Shown here piece by piece: positions 43,370 through 55,982 of a stretch of 64,000 nucleotides of DNA. The stretch's first letter is position 1; each line of letters opens with the position of its first letter. The DNA comes from Branchiostoma floridae (taxonomy: Eukaryota; Chordata; Leptocardii; Amphioxiformes; Branchiostomatidae): assembly GCF_000003815.2 (NCBI RefSeq), contig NC_049983.1, positions 658,524-722,523 of the forward strand, given 5' to 3'. Under the pieces are notes generated by a model. The model made no database searches, was not told the DNA's origin, and was given only the letters and a program-made list of their open reading frames with translations. The position numbers and the translations under genes are program-made.

Positions 43370-45809
43370 ACATACATACATACACTATCATCGTCACAAA
43401 ACCGACGAAGAGAAGGACCAGGAACGTTGGGACAGAAATAACTGAAAAATATGGGTCGGATGCATCCAAAACGAGATCCATATATTCGGTTCTTTTATGT
43501 ACCTCGAGAACACCAAAATTTGTCAGAAAGCCGACCAAAACCTGAGACTCAGTGGCCAGATTAAATTATTTCGGATTTGAGTCGTATGCCGTGGATATTA
43601 TAGAAACTAGTTCTGATTTTGCCATGCCAGCGATGACGCTCTTTTGCATTCCAATTTCCCCTATGATGGCCAGTAGTTTTTCCACTGACATGACGTTGAA
43701 GTTGATCGGATGACGAACAGAATAACTCTGATGGTTGTGTGTGTGTGGCCTCTTGACTACGAGCTGGTTGATGTTTGAGTCGTGAGCTGCGCTCTTCTTA
43801 AACTGGAAGATCATGGGTTTGCACACGTGAAGGCCACGGTCACAAAACACCTCGGTGACATCTAGACGTAAGGCGGTGCCGTGGTGAACCTGAAATGGAA
43901 ATCAACGTGAAATGAATCATTGTAGTCCTTCACATACTTTCTGTAATGTCCATAATAGTCTGTTATATGGATTATAATTTTAACGGCTGAGAAAAATAAT
44001 ATTTAAGAGCTTATCTTCAACAAAACAGACCAACGCTATATCTGCAGTATTCACAGTACCAGGTAAATTCTAAGAGCGAGATCTTTTCGGCAAGCAAAAT
44101 TAGTGCTGCGTACGTACCTAAAACCTGGAAATGGAACTGGACTTGTAAAAGCATTTAGGTCCAAGTAAAAACCTAGAGGTTGGGAACCAGGTCCGGACTT
44201 AAAAGCTGTCTCTTACTTATATGTTCTAAACCATCTAAAACCTTCCAAAGATAGTGAAATTTGTACCGAAAAAAAGGCAAAAACATTGCTGGGTTTGTCT
44301 TTATTACTGACCTTTTGTGTTTACTACAGACTGTATATGATTTTGCATATATTTTTCACATTGCATGTCAAATTTATGCTAACATGCAATTTCATATGAA
44401 ACCAAAAAAAATTAGCGCACATATGCAATGATGGGTTTCTGTAAATGCATTTAAGTTCGCGGGGATTTAATTTCGCGGTACCGGGACTTTTCGCGGTGGA
44501 TTTAATTTCGCGGTAACACCATAGACGGCAGTCTAATACCACAATAGAAAAAATGTTCGCGGTGGTGTTAAATTCGCGGTTAAATGATCGCCGCGAAAAC
44601 CGCGAACATTGATCCACCGCGAACATTTCTGCATTTACAGTAATGTCCGGACTGACAAGTCCAGACCTGAACCTGAACTGCTGGACCTGAATCCGGACCT
44701 GCACCTAAATATGAGTTTAGGTATGCAGCACTAAGCACAATTTATGGACAGTGGACAGTGCGTATTCTCTATGTCTTACCTGAACGTACTGTTTCCACAG
44801 GTTATCTGGTCGTGTGTCACAATCTCCTGTTCGCTGAGGACGAAAGGTCCGTACAGCACATTGTACAGGTAGCGGTGACCTTGTCTGGGCCAAATGATCC
44901 CAACACTATCACCACGAAGACCATTGAGATCAAAATAGCTTTCTGGAGGAGAGTGAAGAAGATTTTCTGGTGTTGGTGTCTCTGGACATGCTATGGTCGA
45001 GATTTTGTAGCTTCATTCCATGGTAATGTGACATATGTAATTGAGAAAGTGAAGAATATTCATAGATGGAATTATGCAAATAGAGATTACTGCATGATTA
45101 ATAATGAGAAAACATCATAATACCATTGCGCTTAATCACAGAAATTTCATACTTGTGCTATTTGAATATTACATGTGCAAATTATGACCTCATTTGCTTA
45201 AATTATCATAAAATGCTGGTATAACCATAATCCGTTTTGTTAGGAGATGACGGCCATACTTTGACAATTTCTGTTAATTGTGTGAAAAAGATGAGCAGAT
45301 GCTTTGATGTATGCAAATGACCTCATTTGTATAATAAATGTGAAACGATCAAAATAACTTGGCATGTATAGGGTCGTGGAACTCTAGTTATCTTCTAGTA
45401 GACGAGTAGACGGACGTGTAGATACTTTCCAAATGCAGTAGCATAAATAACAAACTCAAACGGAGATTGAGATTGCTTTTCAAACACATGAATTATTCTT
45501 GAACTTAGGATTGCTATTCATTAATGACCCCTGATTGTTCTCCCACTCAACCTCCACGAAAAGCGGCCTTGATATGGATCAAATATCGAATTTTAATAAA
45601 GGTACAAAACGAAAAATCAAAACAGTCCATCGAACGTTTACCGTCGGCAATAGCTCTTTTACCATCGGCTGTTTAAACTTTCATCCATTCATTAATTAGT
45701 TCATCATAACTCAAACCTTGATGATGTTCCAACATGTCCTCATCGTCTGGTTTCTTCTCCATACGATTGGTTCGGCAAAAATGGTGTCCCAGCGGCTTCG
45801 CGTCGCCAT
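43370..45809 (-). pseudogene. Family copy 3, broken: first three coding exons only
   Basis: Exon 1 at 45717-45809 is intact ([20 protein letters not shown]). Exon 2 at about 44780-44945 keeps [12 protein letters not shown] and LWKQYVQ but has a one-base deletion after EIV and another frame break upstream. Exon 3 starts at 43889 (VHHGTALRL) and keeps the SAP-like motif, but has an in-frame TAA at 43566-43568 where copies 1 and 2 have a sense codon. The frame then continues (FNLATESQVLVGFLTNF) into the second membrane segment and ends near 43370. PH-like, coiled-coil and RING parts are missing. Several independent lesions make a non-functional relic the best reading. Confidence 0.8.
44439..44640. 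mobile_element. CTGTAAATGC foldback MITE (family A), copy in pseudogene intron
   Basis: Starts CTGTAAATGCATTTAAGTTC and ends TTCTGCATTTACAG followed by TA. Same orientation and internal order as 5428-5635. Lies in the second intron of family copy 3. Confidence 0.85.
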
Positions 45810-46866
45810 TGTCACCCTACACGTATCGGCAATGTTTTGTCTGTAAACTGAAAAAGAGGAACTATATACCTTGTCTTTGGAGCGTGCGAAAATGTCTTAC
45901 AGTTGCCAGACCGTAAAAAAGATCCTAATTAGCTATCTAGTTCTTACAAAAAGAGAACATACACTAATATTGTTCATATTTGTATGACCCATGATCGAAC
46001 TCAGATCAGCAATATGGTCGTCTAACATTTCAGTCACCGTCACGAATGGTTGACACGCCAACGTATTGAATGACATGTAACAAAGCACGGTCCAACAACA
46101 GTGTACACCGAAGGGGAACGTTTTGTTTAGTTTTGGTCAGCGTTGCAAGCCGAGAACAGCCAACGTTGTACTTTTGCTCTACATGTCTGACACTTGCCAA
46201 TTCGAACTCACGGGATGGGGTGTGGGATAGGGTAAGGGGTTGCTTGGGGGAGGGACAAAAACTATGAAAGTATATTCTGTAAGAGGCTGCAATTAAATAT
46301 ATAAGGCTGAAACTTTGCGATAGTTGCCATGTGTTTGACATGACTGAACGTCACGTCTCGTGCTTTTGTCGCATGTATATGACCTTGAATAGCCACTACT
46401 GAAGAAAGTTGCAGGGGGGGGGAGGGGCTAAAAACTGCTATTCAGAGGTCACAAGCATTACCTACACGCATTAACTATTCACTTATCTTTCACATATATA
46501 CTTGATAACACACTGACGAAGTTTTGGAACGCTCGTCCGACCGCCAGGCATGGGGACCATAACATGACATCTACACATATGTTCACACGAAACATTATGA
46601 ATTCTCCATCACCTTTCATCGTCCTGTTTAAGAACATTCTAATCACTGGAACTCTCTACCTGGTCGTATCTAATTTAATTAATTATCCCTCCCACACCAA
46701 ACGCCCCCCTCCAACAGCCACGTTACCAACACCTGTGCAAGAACCACAATATTTACCCATAGTATCTACTGCAATTATGTTTTTGTGTGTAATATAAGTT
46801 CAAGAAATTGCACTAAATCAGTAACCTGCCAATATTTCCACCTTTCCTGTTCCGTACGAAGCTTAC

Positions 46867-46930
46867 CTTTCGTATGTCGCAGCCGAAATACCTTGTGTTG
46901 TTGTACGTACGTACCTGCCTTTATATTCCT
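46867..46930 (-). promoter_or_regulatory. Noncoding first exon and TATA promoter of family copy 3
   Basis: Minus donor GTAAGCTTCGTAC at 46866, exon body GCTGCGACATACGAAAG, and AATATAAAGG at 46919-46928. The promoter looks intact although the gene downstream is broken. Confidence 0.55.
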
Positions 46931-47004
46931 GGTTGTTTCATCACTTCCTCTTTTTTTATAATGACGTCATGACATGCGCTGTACAAGCACACGGCGAGCG
47001 ACAT

Positions 47005-47287
47005 GGTCACCCGCCACAACTGGTAGAGCATTCGTCTCGGAATCTATAGGTCCTGAGTTCGATCCCCGCCGTGCGCCGACGTCGTTGTGCCCTTCGGAAA
47101 GGCACTTAACACAACCTTCCTCACTTCACCCAGGTGTAAAAATGAGTACCTGACTTCGGTTGGGGAGGTAAAAGACTAACTTTACCTTTTGTCTGTACTA
47201 TGTATGTGGCACTGTTAATATATGTTACAGAACTTGAGTGCAGTGCCCCATTGTCCTCATCTGTCCAAAAGCAAATAGAAAAAAAAT
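47005..47287 (+). mobile_element. tRNA-derived SINE, short form
   Basis: A box AACTGGTAGAGCA and B box GGTCCTGAGTTCGATCC near the start, then a body ending GGGGAGGTAAAAGACTAAC, and a tail CTGTCCAAAAGCAAATAG followed by A's. Compared with 36417-36840 it lacks about 140 bp before the tail. Confidence 0.8.
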
Positions 47288-48417
47288 GCGTGCCAATAGT
47301 TGGCAACTTGGCATCATTAGAATGTGGTCAATAGTAGTGACGAAAGTGGGGCTAAACATGAGTGCCATTATCTTTTTTTAACTACAGCTACAAAACGGTT
47401 ACCTTTCACTGCAAACTCTCTTTCTCGGCATTAGAGAACCTTACCACTTCTCATCGCTACTGTCACCCAAACCAAGGAGGCAACGTTTTGTCTGTAAACT
47501 CAAAAGAGGAACTATCTAACATTACCTTGTCCTTGAAGCATACGACAATGTCTCACAAGTGACAGACCGTAAAAAGTATTTTCATAGATATATATTCACT
47601 TTTTTAGACTTTTCCGACAGTTTCAAATTCGAACTCAGTGTTACGGGGGGGGGGGGGGGGGTATAAAACACCAACTAAGAACATAATAACTAATTGATCG
47701 TTATGTGTTACTCGGTACGTGCTTTCTTTGGAATTGTTTTGTTTCTAATTCTGCCAGTGTGTGGTTGGAAGAAATAGTCCTACGGATACTTCCTATATAT
47801 TTAAGGATAATCTGTTTGTTCTTGAAAAACAATATATAAAGAAAGCACAAGACCTAATCTACGATAAGATGCATGTAAGTTATTCTGCCCAACACTGCAT
47901 AGTTCAAGGCGTATTTCAAGTAAGTGATAAAAGAATACCATTAGAACCTGCAATGAAAACAACAATGTAAACTTTTACATTTATTTTCGACAGAGCTAAA
48001 AGAACATAAATCTCTTGATATGGTCGAGAAAAGCGTTGTCACTTGCCCTGACTGTCTGTAAGCAATACGTACATGAGTGCATAGCCTCATCTCAATGAAG
48101 ACTACTAAACTTTTCGTCACTTACACCGCAGCAATTGCAGTGTGTGATAGTAGCGTCAAAATCGCAGGAAAGTAAATGCAACGTGACGTGGGGTGTGCCG
48201 CCAAAGGGTTGACCTACTTTAAAACACATGTCCTCTTTTTACGCTCTAAATCAATTACCGTGTCCTCTTTTGTTCGCTGTTATGGTCCCCTAGCTCCCAT
48301 GCATACATTACTCTTACACAAGGGTGTGCGAGCAAACTGGCACAACCGCTTTGCCCGTTCCTGTCCAACAGGTGATATTCTTAAAAGTTGGGAAGACAAC
48401 AGTCAAGACACCCCACC
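47288..48417. other. Upstream of the polyamine oxidase gene, no other gene seen
   Basis: Contains a run of about 17 G at 47645 and traces of the family duplication unit (CTGTAAACTCAAAAGAGGAACTA). No coding exon was recognised. Confidence 0.4.
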
Positions 48418-51400
48418 ATGTTCTCCCTGTGGCTAGGAATAGCAGTGTCTCTTCTAATAACGCTACCCATCTGCAAAGGCGAAACGGTAAGTATATTTTA
48501 ACGTTGCGTCTTGTGTATGCTGTTAACCGTGGGAGGTGTTCTCTTGGTTAGAGTTATTGACAAATAATCCAAAGATTCTGGGCTCAAATAAGGCCAGACG
48601 TTTTGTTAAGACAGTGCTAAGGTACAGGTGTGTGTGTCGGTGTGTGTGGAGACCTGTGCTTGTTGACAGTGTTCAGGAACTTAGGTTGCTTAGCACAAGA
48701 GGGACAAGACAAGTGTTTTCATCACCAAAGTTTACCGAACGATGCAACCAACGCGCCAAACCAAATATAAGAACTCGGAAGACAATGAAAGGAAGTCTAT
48801 ACAGAATAATTTACTTACTAATTGTTACTATACTTACTTATTTATACAGAATAAAGATTATCGATGAGGGAGTAGGTTGAAATTGCTAGTTCTTTGGGTC
48901 CCCTAGGGGAAGAAGATCTCCATGCCCCCCTCCCCCTGATAACTTGGGCTGGGCGAAATCGCTGTGACACCAGTCTCACCCAGCTTGTTGCGCCTAAAGG
49001 TGGTTTGCCACCGATGGGAAACAAACAAACACTGTAGGACCTAAAAGTAGGTTCTTCAAGTTCCAAGCAAGCCTAAACGGATGGGCATTAGAAGCCCTGA
49101 AAAAGGTCAGTTTACAACCGCAAAGTCATAATGTATTACGTTGTTGCAATTTCGACATAGAAAGAAAGAACATCAAATCATTGTGCCGGGGGCAGCCCCA
49201 TATATGTTCCTACACCCCTATATGTTAGTATCAACGTTAGGGGTAGGGTCTTGGCAGCAAATGGCTCTCTGTACAAACATGTATGGTTGTAATAACCAGA
49301 AGTGCCATTAAGTTAAAAATTTTCAGTGACAGTAATAATGGTCAGTATTGTCTAAGATGGTATTGGCCCTATCAATAATGGTTGCTACAAAACATTGCAT
49401 TTCATACGTCGTTACCATCCGCCATCTCCTTATTTGTTTTAAATTTGGTTGCACGATTCTCCAAATTTACGGAGTCATGCTCTAGATACAATGACAAACA
49501 TACCAAACAGTTTATATAACACTGAGAAAAAAAATCCAGCAACTGCACCTAATAGTTTGTGTAACGCAAACTTCCCTGTCTAGGGCATTAACGGGCCCTT
49601 CATAATCTTAAGCCAGGTGGCACAAGCTAGTTACAATAATCTAATGTGTTGAAGTTCAGGATTCAATGTAACAAATATGTGAAAATGAGCTTTCTTTTTA
49701 AAAGCCAGTGGAGGTCATTGAACTACAGCCGACGCACAGGCAGTATTCGGTAGCAGCATCAAGGCGTAAATTCACGGCGACCGAAGAAACATCCGACTTA
49801 TACAGTCTCGGAACGAATGTATTCCTTTACCATTCAGCATAGTTTCCAGCTCAATGTAGCTCACAGAGGAGTTTTAAGCTTAAAGAAAAAAGCATGTTTC
49901 AGAATGCCACCAACATGCCGCCAACGTACTGCGATAAATGGGAACCAATAGGCGCAAATGGGCAGGAACTAAACACTAACTAATAAACGCCAACAAGCGC
50001 CATCAATTCTGTTAAGAGTCAGATGTCTGTTTCAGGGTTTGTTCTTATGAGTCTACAAACCTAATTTGATATCATTAAACATACATAGTACGAAAATACA
50101 ATGACGTAAAATTTGGTAAATAGTTTGTATCCGTTCCACTAGGTCATTTCTGTTACTGTCTTTCAAGGTTATACTTATACTTTATGATATGTTACCTATG
50201 TTGTACGAAGTATGATTAAACATCTTTGTATCATTAAAAATCTCTTTTTTATGCATTCAATCATTTCACATTAGTTTTAATTCATTGAAAACGCTGCGGT
50301 ATTCAATAACCTGAGAAAAGTAAAACGTACTTTGCCGCTTGGCACCTCAACTGTGGGCTGACTTACTGGAGAGAAAATATAGATTTCAAGGAATACTGCA
50401 CATTCAATAACTCAGTTTTCGTATGTGTTGTTTTCCCTCTTCACATACAGGTGAAGACCAAAGTGTTGGTCCTGGGTGCCGGGATGGCGGGAATATCGGC
50501 CGCACGTAGCCTCAACCAGAGCGGCCTGACCGACTTCATCATCCTCGAAGGTACCAACCGTATCGGGGGTCGAGTTTGGAAGGTGCCGTTCGGCGGAAAG
50601 ACCATTGACATCGGCGGGAACTGGGTTCATGGGGTCTCCGATGACAATCCGGTATGGGCGATGGTTAAGAGTTATAACATGACTGGAACCTTTAGCAACT
50701 GGGACAACATCACGGTAAGGAACAGCACTGGTCAAGTTGTGACCTCACAGTGGCACACAGTCCTCGCTTCCCTCGACGAACCATCTGAGACCGCCTACGA
50801 CCTAGCTGTTGAGAGAAACGCGACAGGACAACCCGATATGCCGCTACGAGCTGCTCTGAAGTTAAGCGGTTGGAACCCAACCTTGCCCATGCAGAAAGCT
50901 GTTGAGTACGTCAGCTATGACTGGGGTTATGGAGAAGAGCCAGATGTGTCGTCTTTGCTCAGGGGGGAGATCGAACCGACAATCGAGCAGTTTGGCGAGG
51001 ATGATTACTTTCTAACAGACCCACGAGGATATGTCTACATCATCGATCAAATGGCAAAAAGCTTTCTCGCAGGAAATGACCAACGGCTCAAGCTCAACAA
51101 AACGATCACCAGCATCCAATGGGGGAACAATGGTGTCACTGCCACCACCAAGGATGGTTCTAGATACACCGCCGACTATGCTATCGTGACCTTCAGCATG
51201 GGGGTTCTCCAAGACAACTTGGTCCAGTTTGTCCCGAGTCTGCCCGATTGGAAGCGAGAGGCCATCTTTCGAGTTCGCATGGCCTTGTACACGACGATCT
51301 ACCTGAAGTTTCCATCTAAATTCTGGGACGACGATGAGTACATCGTGTACGTGGCGGAGCGCAGGGGCTACTACACCGTGTGGCAGAACATGGAGGCTGA

Positions 51401-52467
51401 GGGGTTGTTTCCAACAGGGACCAATCTTCTTTTAGGTCAGTCATAATAACTTTCTCACATTCACTCACAAAAAGAAAAGAGTTCTCCTTAATTCTAACAT
51501 CACAAAACCCACACATATTAGAAAATGTGGGATCTTTCGTCTCCCACTGTCTTTGAAAATGGAGTCGAACCCAATAACCCCGCCTCTAGAGTTTGCTTTT
51601 ACTAGCTTTAGACAAGAGTAAACACTTGTGATATTGTTTTTTTTGCACTGCAGTTGTTTGAATCCCTTATGTTACCTGCAATTATTCCACGGGCAAGAAT
51701 TTGCAATAAACTTTATATGATGATGTATGAAGATGAACAAATGTTTGGCATCCGTCAACAGCCCTAGGAACTAAAGCCCAAAGCTGTTTTTATGTTTTGC
51801 TGATAAGTATTTTGAAGGCAGTAATGTTCGCATTTAACGAGCATCATATTTTCTTCCTTAAGTGACAGGCTTTGCTCTTCTCCAGGCTGTAATGTTCTCG
51901 TTCATCGAGTTTCATTTGTGTTCTCTTTTCCTTTCAGTGACCTTGATGGATGATGAGGCACGACGTGTAGAGGCCCAGTCTGACCAAGCAACTCAGGCCG
52001 AAGTCATGGCTGTCCTCCGCACCATGTACGGAGCCGGCATCCCCGACCCTACAGACATCCTGGTGCCGAGATGGGAACAGGACCCGTTCTTCCGCGGCTG
52101 CTACGCCAACTGGGGAGTCGGCATCAATGATGAGGAGCTGCACAAGCTGCAGGCTCCTGTCGCCGGGCGTCTTTTCTTCGCAGGAGACGGGACAGGACCG
52201 CACTATGGCTACCTGCAGGGTGCCTTCTTCGAGGGAGCGAGAGTAGCTGACGCCATCGCGACGTGTGTGGGAGGAGGCCGGTGTGAGAAGGAGTACCAGC
52301 CGCCCCGCGGGGGTTGTACCTGTCCCGCTGCAGACAACTTCGACAGCCAGGCCACGGTAGACAACGGTTCCTGCATGTACCCCACCAGCAATGGAGACCG
52401 TACCATGCCGTTTTCAACATCATTCTACATTTTGTCTGTTATGATCGCAGTCAAAGATATGTTGTAA
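48418..52467 (+). CDS. Secreted FAD-dependent polyamine oxidase, 527 residues
   Basis: Three exons: 48418-48486, 50451-51435, 51938-52467, phases 0 and 1. Exon 1 encodes MFSLWLGIAVSLLITLPICK, a signal peptide. Exon 2 opens with the dinucleotide-binding motif VLVLGAGMAGISAARSL, then LEGTNRIGGRVW and the flavin-contacting IGGNWVHGV. Exon 3 has TDILVPRWEQDPFFRGCYANW and the C-terminal FAD motif FFAGDGTGPHYGYLQGAFFEG. This is the amine oxidase fold of plant and animal polyamine oxidases, which oxidise spermine or spermidine and release hydrogen peroxide. After the domain comes a Cys-rich segment (GGGRCEKEYQPPRGGCTCPA) and a hydrophobic C-terminus (residues about 510-527) that could be a GPI signal or weak anchor. 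The usual His in GEHTSxxHYG is replaced by Asp-Gly here (GDGTGPHYG). Likely extracellular; substrate not determinable by eye. Confidence 0.9.
48487..50450 (+). other. First intron of the polyamine oxidase gene
   Basis: GTAAGTATA donor and TTCACATACAG acceptor. No embedded gene was seen; short frames here look like noise. Confidence 0.8.
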
Positions 52468-53110
52468 TGTTATGCACTTTCTCCTTAAGAGCGAATATCT
52501 GTAAGGGTCAAACAATGGTGGCACCGGTCAAAAAATCGATTTGGCTCATACTTTGCACAGTGATAGTACTTGCTACATAACCCCTCAAAATAGTTTCTTT
52601 CTGCTCAGAACCTCTCGTTGCTATGGCAACATTCCAAAGAAGTTTGTGGGTCATTTTTCCAGGTTTTGGCTTGTAAAAAAACATGAAAATTGGCCAACTT
52701 TAGGGCACTATGACTGATCAATGCTTTAACTTAATAAAAGCAGAATCTGCTGATTAGAGAAATGCCCAAACCTGCATTGAATAGCAGTAAAGTCAATCTT
52801 TTGTACACTTCTACTCAGATCTCAACTCTCCTGGCATGAAGGAAAATCAAGGAAATAAGTTAAGAATGCCCAAGAAGCGATTTTTATAACTGCAGTATTT
52901 ATTTTAGTAGCTGGAGCATTTACAACTAGAGTTCGGGGACCTCATACCTCCATGAAATATTTATTGCTTTTTTGTGGATGGTATGTATAGTCGGTTGTAT
53001 TTGAGAGTAATGGTTATAAATGTTATGGGAAAGTAGTGGTGTATTTATTTAATGACACAGAGGATGTCCATCTGATTAGTAATTATTAAAATATGACACT
53101 TAATTGTGTA
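52468..53110 (+). other. 3' flank of the polyamine oxidase gene
   Basis: AATAAA at 52733-52738 is a candidate poly(A) signal, about 265 bp after the stop codon. No gene follows. Confidence 0.45.
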
Positions 53111-53262
53111 ATGTGCGTTTAAGAGGTCGACGGCATATGGTAGCGTGGTGTTCCTTAAGCTTGATGTTTGGCATTTAAACTGTCTAAGGTTGTCAGCATT
53201 ATTGAGGTTCGACTATGTGCCTCAGAGCGGTGTGGTGGGAGGAAGTTGGGAAACTCAGAAAG
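53111..53262 (-). mobile_element. 3' scrap of a CR1/L2-type LINE
   Basis: The minus strand reads with frameshifts LPPHRSEAH..R...ADN..QFKC..RNTTLPY, the same chain as at 39240-39380 on the opposite strand. Confidence 0.6.
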
Positions 53263-53674
53263 AAGAAGGGATGTGGCCAACTTTAGTCAGATGGTGATTT
53301 GATTTTTCATTAATATGTCATAACATCAGCTGTTCACACGGTACAAAAATGAGATGCACACTTTCCTCTGATAGCCCTACATTAACTGTAAGATGAATAC
53401 TTGGCGCCAACCCCGTCTGCTAAAAAACAAGTACCATTGGCTACGAAAGAGACAACTAACAACTGTCCCTTATCATAACGAAATCAGAACATCTGTATCG
53501 CCCATAAAACTTCTGACACCCAACCCATCTAAGATGAGAGGACCTAATGGCATTTTAATCACCATGTCACTCAAATCAGCAGTACAGTATGTGAGACATC
53601 CATACCTGTTAAGCATTACCGTTAAATGTACCTCAACTTCTTACAATTATACTTACGCTTCACATCTCCATGAT

Positions 53675-54029
53675 ATCCCAAGCAGACATAAATAAAACTA
53701 ATTATCATATTAAAAAAACTCGGGGTTCCCCAAACAGCTGTCATACAAATCACCTCACTATCTGCTTGGAGCTAAGCCCATTAACAAACACTTAAAGCAC
53801 GATGCCTGTTCCAATATATCGCAGATATAGGGGGGATTTCTGATATTATTACATCGATTATAACGACAGATACGGCGCCCAAAATCACTTCGATTCGAGC
53901 TTTCATCACAGCCCACCAACACAACAAGTATGAAACCAATCCATCCAGCCGTTTTTGAGTAATCTTGTACACAGACAGAGACACATAACAGAAAATATAA
54001 CCTCCATGACATTTCATGGAGGTAACTAC
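53675..54029. repeat. About 350-bp repeat (family C), left copy flanking a LINE
   Basis: Runs from AAGCAGACATAAATAAAACT to a terminal hairpin CCTCCATGACATTTCATGGAGG. It matches 55287-55615 in the same orientation over nearly its full length (for example TGATATTATTACATCGATTA and CATCCAGCCGTT). Unknown class. Confidence 0.8.
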
Positions 54030-55286
54030 TGTGCCAACTGTTACAGTTCTGTTTATTATCAGGCACTATGGCCAATATGGACGGACAATTGACAGTACAT
54101 TTAAAAGAAAGAACAATAATCTACTGTTTAAAATCAAAAATACAGGACTCACATTGCGTCTCGTCGTGCACGTGGTCTGTGCACGACCTTACAGTAGTTA
54201 CTCCAGAAGGTGCTTGTGGAGACAGCATCAGAGCATGTCAGCGCTCTTACAATATCGTTCTCGGACGCCAGGAGGCGAGTCGCAAATGAATGCGTCAGCT
54301 TACGCCTCCTGGCGTCGAAGGTGTCTAAGCGCAACAGTGCAAACAGCCAGCTGTTGCTGGTGGATCTAGGTTGCGACGTCATGATTTTAAGGGCGTCGTG
54401 GAATGCAACTCTGACTCTCTGGAGCGCGGCGGCGCTGTGATTAGACCACACCTGTACACAGTACAGGGAACAACAATGTGACATGAACAGGACTCGTTTT
54501 GTCTCAGCAGAACAGTTACCGAATGTTCGGGATAGGGTGTTGGCTTTGGTGTACAGATAGCGAGTTTGTTTGCGAATGGAGTCATCGTCGGAAAGATCAG
54601 AAGTAATTTGGTAGCCAAGATATGTGGTTGATTGGACATAAGGTAAAGGTCTGCTGTTGAGCGTAACCGAGGGAGGCGTCCCCTGTAAGCGGATACGCTT
54701 GCAGGGGAAATACATACAACTCGTTTTCCTATCACAAAATGTCATGTCATTTGCGAGACCGAAGGACTCGCAAACATTGATCAATTTCTGTAGGGCCTTT
54801 ACAGAGGGGCAAATCAAGCAGATGTCGTCGGCATACAATAAATGATTTACGCAGACCTTACCGTGGAAGCACCCGACATTGGCGGAATTAAGCCTCGCAG
54901 TTAGGTCTGCAACATACGTATTAAACAATAACGGGGACAATAGGCTGCCCTGGGGGACACCGTTACCGAGGCTGAAGCTGTCTGAGACGGTAGTTCCCCA
55001 GCGCACAGTGAGGACTATCATCTTAAACCAATATACAATGATACGCACTAAGTATACAGGTACGTTTTTGTCTATCAATTTCTGAAACAATACATAGTGA
55101 TTAACCTTGTCAAAAGCCTTGGCGGCATCAAGAAAACAAACGAAGACGGGAGAACCTCGGTTTTTAAAATAGGAGATGATCTCTTTGAGGGCAAAAATGC
55201 ACATGTCTGTACCATGGTGCTTTTTAAAGCCAAATTGGTTCGCTGGGGAAGTCAGATATTACAGATGTTACAAATATTTCAAACAG
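54030..55286 (-). mobile_element. LINE reverse-transcriptase fragment between two family C repeats
   Basis: An open frame of 351 codons (54149-55204, minus) covers the reverse transcriptase: FLDAAKAFDKVNH, NGVPQGSLLSPLLFN and catalytic LLYADDICLI, then the thumb with YLGYQITSDLSDDD. The endonuclease and the start of the reverse transcriptase are missing. Not the same family as the LINE at 26859. Confidence 0.85.
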
Positions 55287-55615
55287 TCCTAAGCAGACAT
55301 AAATAAAACTACTGGGGGTTCCCCAAACAGCTGTCACCTCACTATCTGCTTGCAGCTAAGCCCATTAACAAACACATACAGCACGATGCCTGTACCAATA
55401 TGTCTCAAATATAGGGGTGATTTCTGATATTATTACATCGATTATAACGACAGATACGGCTCCTAAGATCTCATCGATTCGAGCTTTCATCACACCCCAC
55501 CAACACAACAAGTATGAAACCAATCCATCCAGCCGTTCTTGAGTAATCATCTACACAGACAGAGACACATAACAGAAAATATAACCTCCATTCCATGACA
55601 TTTCATGGAGGTAAT
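55287..55615. repeat. About 330-bp repeat (family C), right copy
   Basis: Same order and orientation as 53675-54029, from AAGCAGACATAAATAAAACT to ATGACATTTCATGGAGGTAA. Differs by small indels and point changes. Confidence 0.8.
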
Positions 55616-55982
55616 TATACAAACTACTTTGCAATATTACTGACGCACACCTGGCCAAAACCTTTGCTTGGAGAATACTTATTGATTGCTTCTACCATTG
55701 TGCGTTATTTGAGTAGAGATGAATGCTACCCTTTGATAACATATTGATGTCACGGGCAGGCATGCTGGGAAATATGAGACATGAAATGAACCCCTTTTTT
55801 TGTAGCGAACTGTAGGTAATCTATAATGAAAACACAATGAGCTATATATATTGTTATGTTCTAATTATTGCCGATGCGTAGCACCGGCTATGAGACGGAA
55901 GAAGCGGTTCCATGGATGCATGGATGGATGGATGGATCGGTCACTGTAACCAAATAGCCCTTCTATACATGCTATTACGTAA

